From the NCBI RefSeq assembly GCF_000069785.1, contig NC_010529.1, forward strand, positions 124,001 through 188,000: DNA of 64,000 nucleotides, written 5' to 3'. Positions 62,235-64,000 of this stretch are shown piece by piece. Positions within the stretch are counted from its first letter, which is position 1; every line of letters begins with the position of its first letter. Under the pieces are notes generated by a model that did no database searches, was not told where the DNA came from, and saw only the letters and a program-made list of their open reading frames with translations. The position numbers and the translations under genes are program-made. The DNA is from Cupriavidus taiwanensis LMG 19424 (GTDB taxonomy: Bacteria; Pseudomonadota; Gammaproteobacteria; Burkholderiales; Burkholderiaceae).

Positions 62235-62582
62235 ATGACCCCCCAGTTCTCCCTGCGCGCCCGCGCCACCGCACGCAAGTACGCGCCTTCCGTCCTGTTG
62301 CTCGTCGGCATGATGGCGGTGGCCACCTCCGCCGCCGCCGCGGACGATTCGTTCCTCGGCAATCTCGGCAACTTCATCTGTGGCATCGCCACCTTCATCA
62401 ACACCAAGTACCTCTTCGTCATTGGCCTGATCGTCATCGTGCTCGGCGCGTACGCCTATGCCAATGCGGAGTCGAGCCTGTCCAAGTTCATTTCGGGGGC
62501 GTGCGTGGGCGTCGGCCTCGCCGCGGCGGCACCGTCGATCCTCAAGACGCTGAATATTGTGGCCGCCTGCACCGGCTTCTGA
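62235..62582 (+). CDS. virB2: VirB2-type pilin
   Basis: This 115-residue protein has a signal sequence (VLLLVGMMAVATSAAAADDS) and two hydrophobic helices (YLFVIGLIVIVLGAYAYA and FISGACVGVGLAAAAPSIL). These match VirB2/TrbC pilins. AGGAG precedes the ATG by 8 nt. It lies 18 bp after virB11. Confidence 0.9.
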   Translation: MTPQFSLRARATARKYAPSVLLLVGMMAVATSAAAADDSFLGNLGNFICGIATFINTKYLFVIGLIVIVLGAYAYANAESSLSKFISGACVGVGLAAAAPSILKTLNIVAACTGF

Positions 62583-62583
62583 C

Positions 62584-62913
62584 ATGCGCAAGCACCATGT
62601 GAGCATCGGCTTGTCGATGCCGCGCCTGATCGCCGGCGCGGTACGCGGACTGGCCATCGCCAACGGCACCATCGTCGCGCTGCTGATCTATGTCACTTAC
62701 CGCAGTGGCTGGGAGATCCCGGCGGCGATATTCGTCAGCGGTCTTTGCAACCACGCGCTGCTGGCCTGGCTGACAAGCCGGGATCCATGGTGGAACCAGA
62801 TTCTCAACATCTACAACATGTACGGCGACCTGTACGAGTCCGTCCCCTGGCACGGGAAATCTCACTCGGTCTTTCGCCGGCCTTACGGCTTTGACAGCGA
62901 CCTGCCATGCTGA
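62584..62913 (+). CDS. virB3: VirB3-type inner-membrane protein
   Basis: The 109-residue protein starts MRKHHVSIGLSMPRLIAGAV, with two membrane helices and then WWNQILNIYNMYGDLYESVP. The pattern and position between virB2 and virB4 fit VirB3/TrbD. It overlaps the virB4 start by 7 bp. Confidence 0.9.
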   Translation: MRKHHVSIGLSMPRLIAGAVRGLAIANGTIVALLIYVTYRSGWEIPAAIFVSGLCNHALLAWLTSRDPWWNQILNIYNMYGDLYESVPWHGKSHSVFRRPYGFDSDLPC

Positions 62914-64000
62914 AACTGAAACGCCGGCCGCTGGCCGAGATCGTGCCGTGGCTCACGTCCATTACGCCGGAACTGATCCTGAACAAGGATGGATCACTTC
63001 TGGCGGCCTATGAGTTTCGGGGTGTCGACGCGGATAGCGCCGATGCCAGTGACATTACCTCGGCCCGCGACCAGCTCGACCAGGCTTGCCGATCCTTCGA
63101 CAACCGCATCACCGCCTGGTGGCGGCTGTCCCACCGCCGCACAACCGGCTTCATCGACGGCGATTTCAGCAACAGCGCCGACGCACGTCTGAACGCACTG
63201 AACCGTGCGCATATGACCACCGGGCGGTACTTCCGGAACACGCACGCCCTCAGCATTGCCTACACCCCCGAGTCGGGCATTGCAAAGTTCTTCGAGAAGA
63301 TTGGCTATCACATGACGGTTGGGGGGCGCTCGGTGTACGGCGCCATCGTTGAGGCGGCAAAAGACACGGTTCTCTCTCGCAGCGCTTTCGCCTTCGACAT
63401 GGAGCGGATGCACGCGGATACCCGGCGCTTCGAGGCCATGCTCGATGCATTTACCGGCGGCATTCCGCGCATCAAGCCGACCCGGCTCACCATGCAGGAC
63501 AGCTATGCCGCGCTTCACCAGGTCGCCAATCCTAGCGTGCCGCCGCGCCGCATCCGGTTTCCTGTCACCTTGCTCGACACGCACCTGACGGAATCCGAGG
63601 TCACGGTGGGCGCCGAGCGATTGCTATTCGAATCCGCCCACGGCAAGCGTTATGCCGCGGTTGTTGCGGTGAAGGAATGGATGAGCTTCCAGGAAGCGGC
63701 GCTTGACAGCCTGATGCACGTGGATGCCGAGTTGGATATCTGCATCATGTACCGCTTTCTGGACACCGCGCGCGCCACGGCCTACATCGAGAAGGTGCGC
63801 CGCTTCTACAAGATGGCGGCGGTGAACCTGCGCTCCATGATGAAGCAGTACGTCTCCAAGGAGGAAAGCGAGAACGACGAAGGCCGCGAGGAACTGGCCA
63901 AGGAGGCGGGATACGCACTCAAGCGTCTCACCGCCGAGGGGATCCAGCACGGCTTTGCCAATATCTCGGTGATTGTCTACGCGGATTCCGAAGGTGAATG
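62907..64000 (+). CDS. virB4: VirB4-family ATPase, N-terminal part (runs off right edge)
   Basis: At least 364 residues are present. The start MLKLKRRPLAEIVPWLTSI and the region ELILNKDGSLLAAYEFRGVD are characteristic of VirB4/TrbE N-terminal domains, as is VVAVKEWMSFQEAALDSLMH. The Walker motifs lie beyond the window edge. VirB4 is the largest energiser of the channel. Confidence 0.93.
   Translation, partial: MLKLKRRPLAEIVPWLTSITPELILNKDGSLLAAYEFRGVDADSADASDITSARDQLDQACRSFDNRITAWWRLSHRRTTGFIDGDFSNSADARLNALNRAHMTTGRYFRNTHALSIAYTPESGIAKFFEKIGYHMTVGGRSVYGAIVEAAKDTVLSRSAFAFDMERMHADTRRFEAMLDAFTGGIPRIKPTRLTMQDSYAALHQVANPSVPPRRIRFPVTLLDTHLTESEVTVGAERLLFESAHGKRYAAVVAVKEWMSFQEAALDSLMHVDAELDICIMYRFLDTARATAYIEKVRRFYKMAAVNLRSMMKQYVSKEESENDEGREELAKEAGYALKRLTAEGIQHGFANISVIVYADSEGE

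Overview
The window is about 64 kb of GC-rich DNA with the look of a conjugative plasmid or integrative element from a betaproteobacterium, most likely Burkholderiales. This rests on base composition, codon use and gene families; no rRNA, tRNA or housekeeping locus is present. Actin-type partition genes, SSB, a primase-like protein, a VirB-type secretion system and an IncI-like thin pilus argue for a self-transmissible plasmid backbone or a plasmid-like ICE. No relaxase or coupling protein is visible.

Layout. 1-3.9 kb: end of a tyrosine recombinase, a Tn3-family transposase, and a SNF2-type helicase cut by the transposon end. 3.9-7.8 kb: plus-strand accessory genes (CcbP-like, DUF6884-like pair, degenerate tyrosine recombinase, HU-like protein with a Lys/Ala tail) and a 264-bp non-autonomous element with IS21-like ends. 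7.9-20.4 kb: a minus-strand set of mostly unknown genes around an SbcC/SbcD-like pair, interrupted by a class C group II intron, with several internal paralogues and repeated structured leaders. 20.5-28.7 kb: a plus-strand set with a UvrD-like helicase (frameshifted), DUF1173, an FtsK-gamma-like protein, a Gp37/Gp68 (DUF5131) protein, a DNA methyltransferase, a Lar-like zinc-ribbon protein and a broken secreted nuclease. 28.7-40.6 kb: maintenance region with HU, an integrase carrying a Fis-like HTH, parC/parM/parR, primase, SSB, a coiled-coil DNA-binding-like protein and a FlhC-like activator. 40.6-41.9 kb: an ISL3 element. 42-45 kb: two secreted CAP-domain proteins. 45-55.9 kb (minus): type IVb pilus genes pilV, M, S, S, R, Q, O, P, N, L and a transglycosylase. 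55.9-60.8 kb (minus) and 61.2-64 kb (plus): VirB1/9/10/9/8 and VirB11/2/3/4, diverging from a dense control region.

Regulation is the most unusual aspect. (i) A 30-bp dyad, GAAAGCT-N14-AGCTTTC, occurs four times, and a palindrome centred on GGAACATGTTCC three times. They occur together in the divergent control regions at 37.7-38.0 kb and 60.8-61.2 kb and near 28.7-29.7 kb. (ii) At least eight plus-strand promoters share CTTGACT with exactly 15 bp to a TAnnnT box. (iii) Five minus-strand loci share a 5' hairpin GCGTC-NNN-GACGC followed by ATCGAC; four have a TTG-N17-TA promoter at constant distance upstream. (iv) Hairpins that bury the Shine-Dalgarno precede several small minus-strand genes, and one leader can form two mutually exclusive stems. 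Together these suggest a coordinated transcriptional and translational programme for the element.
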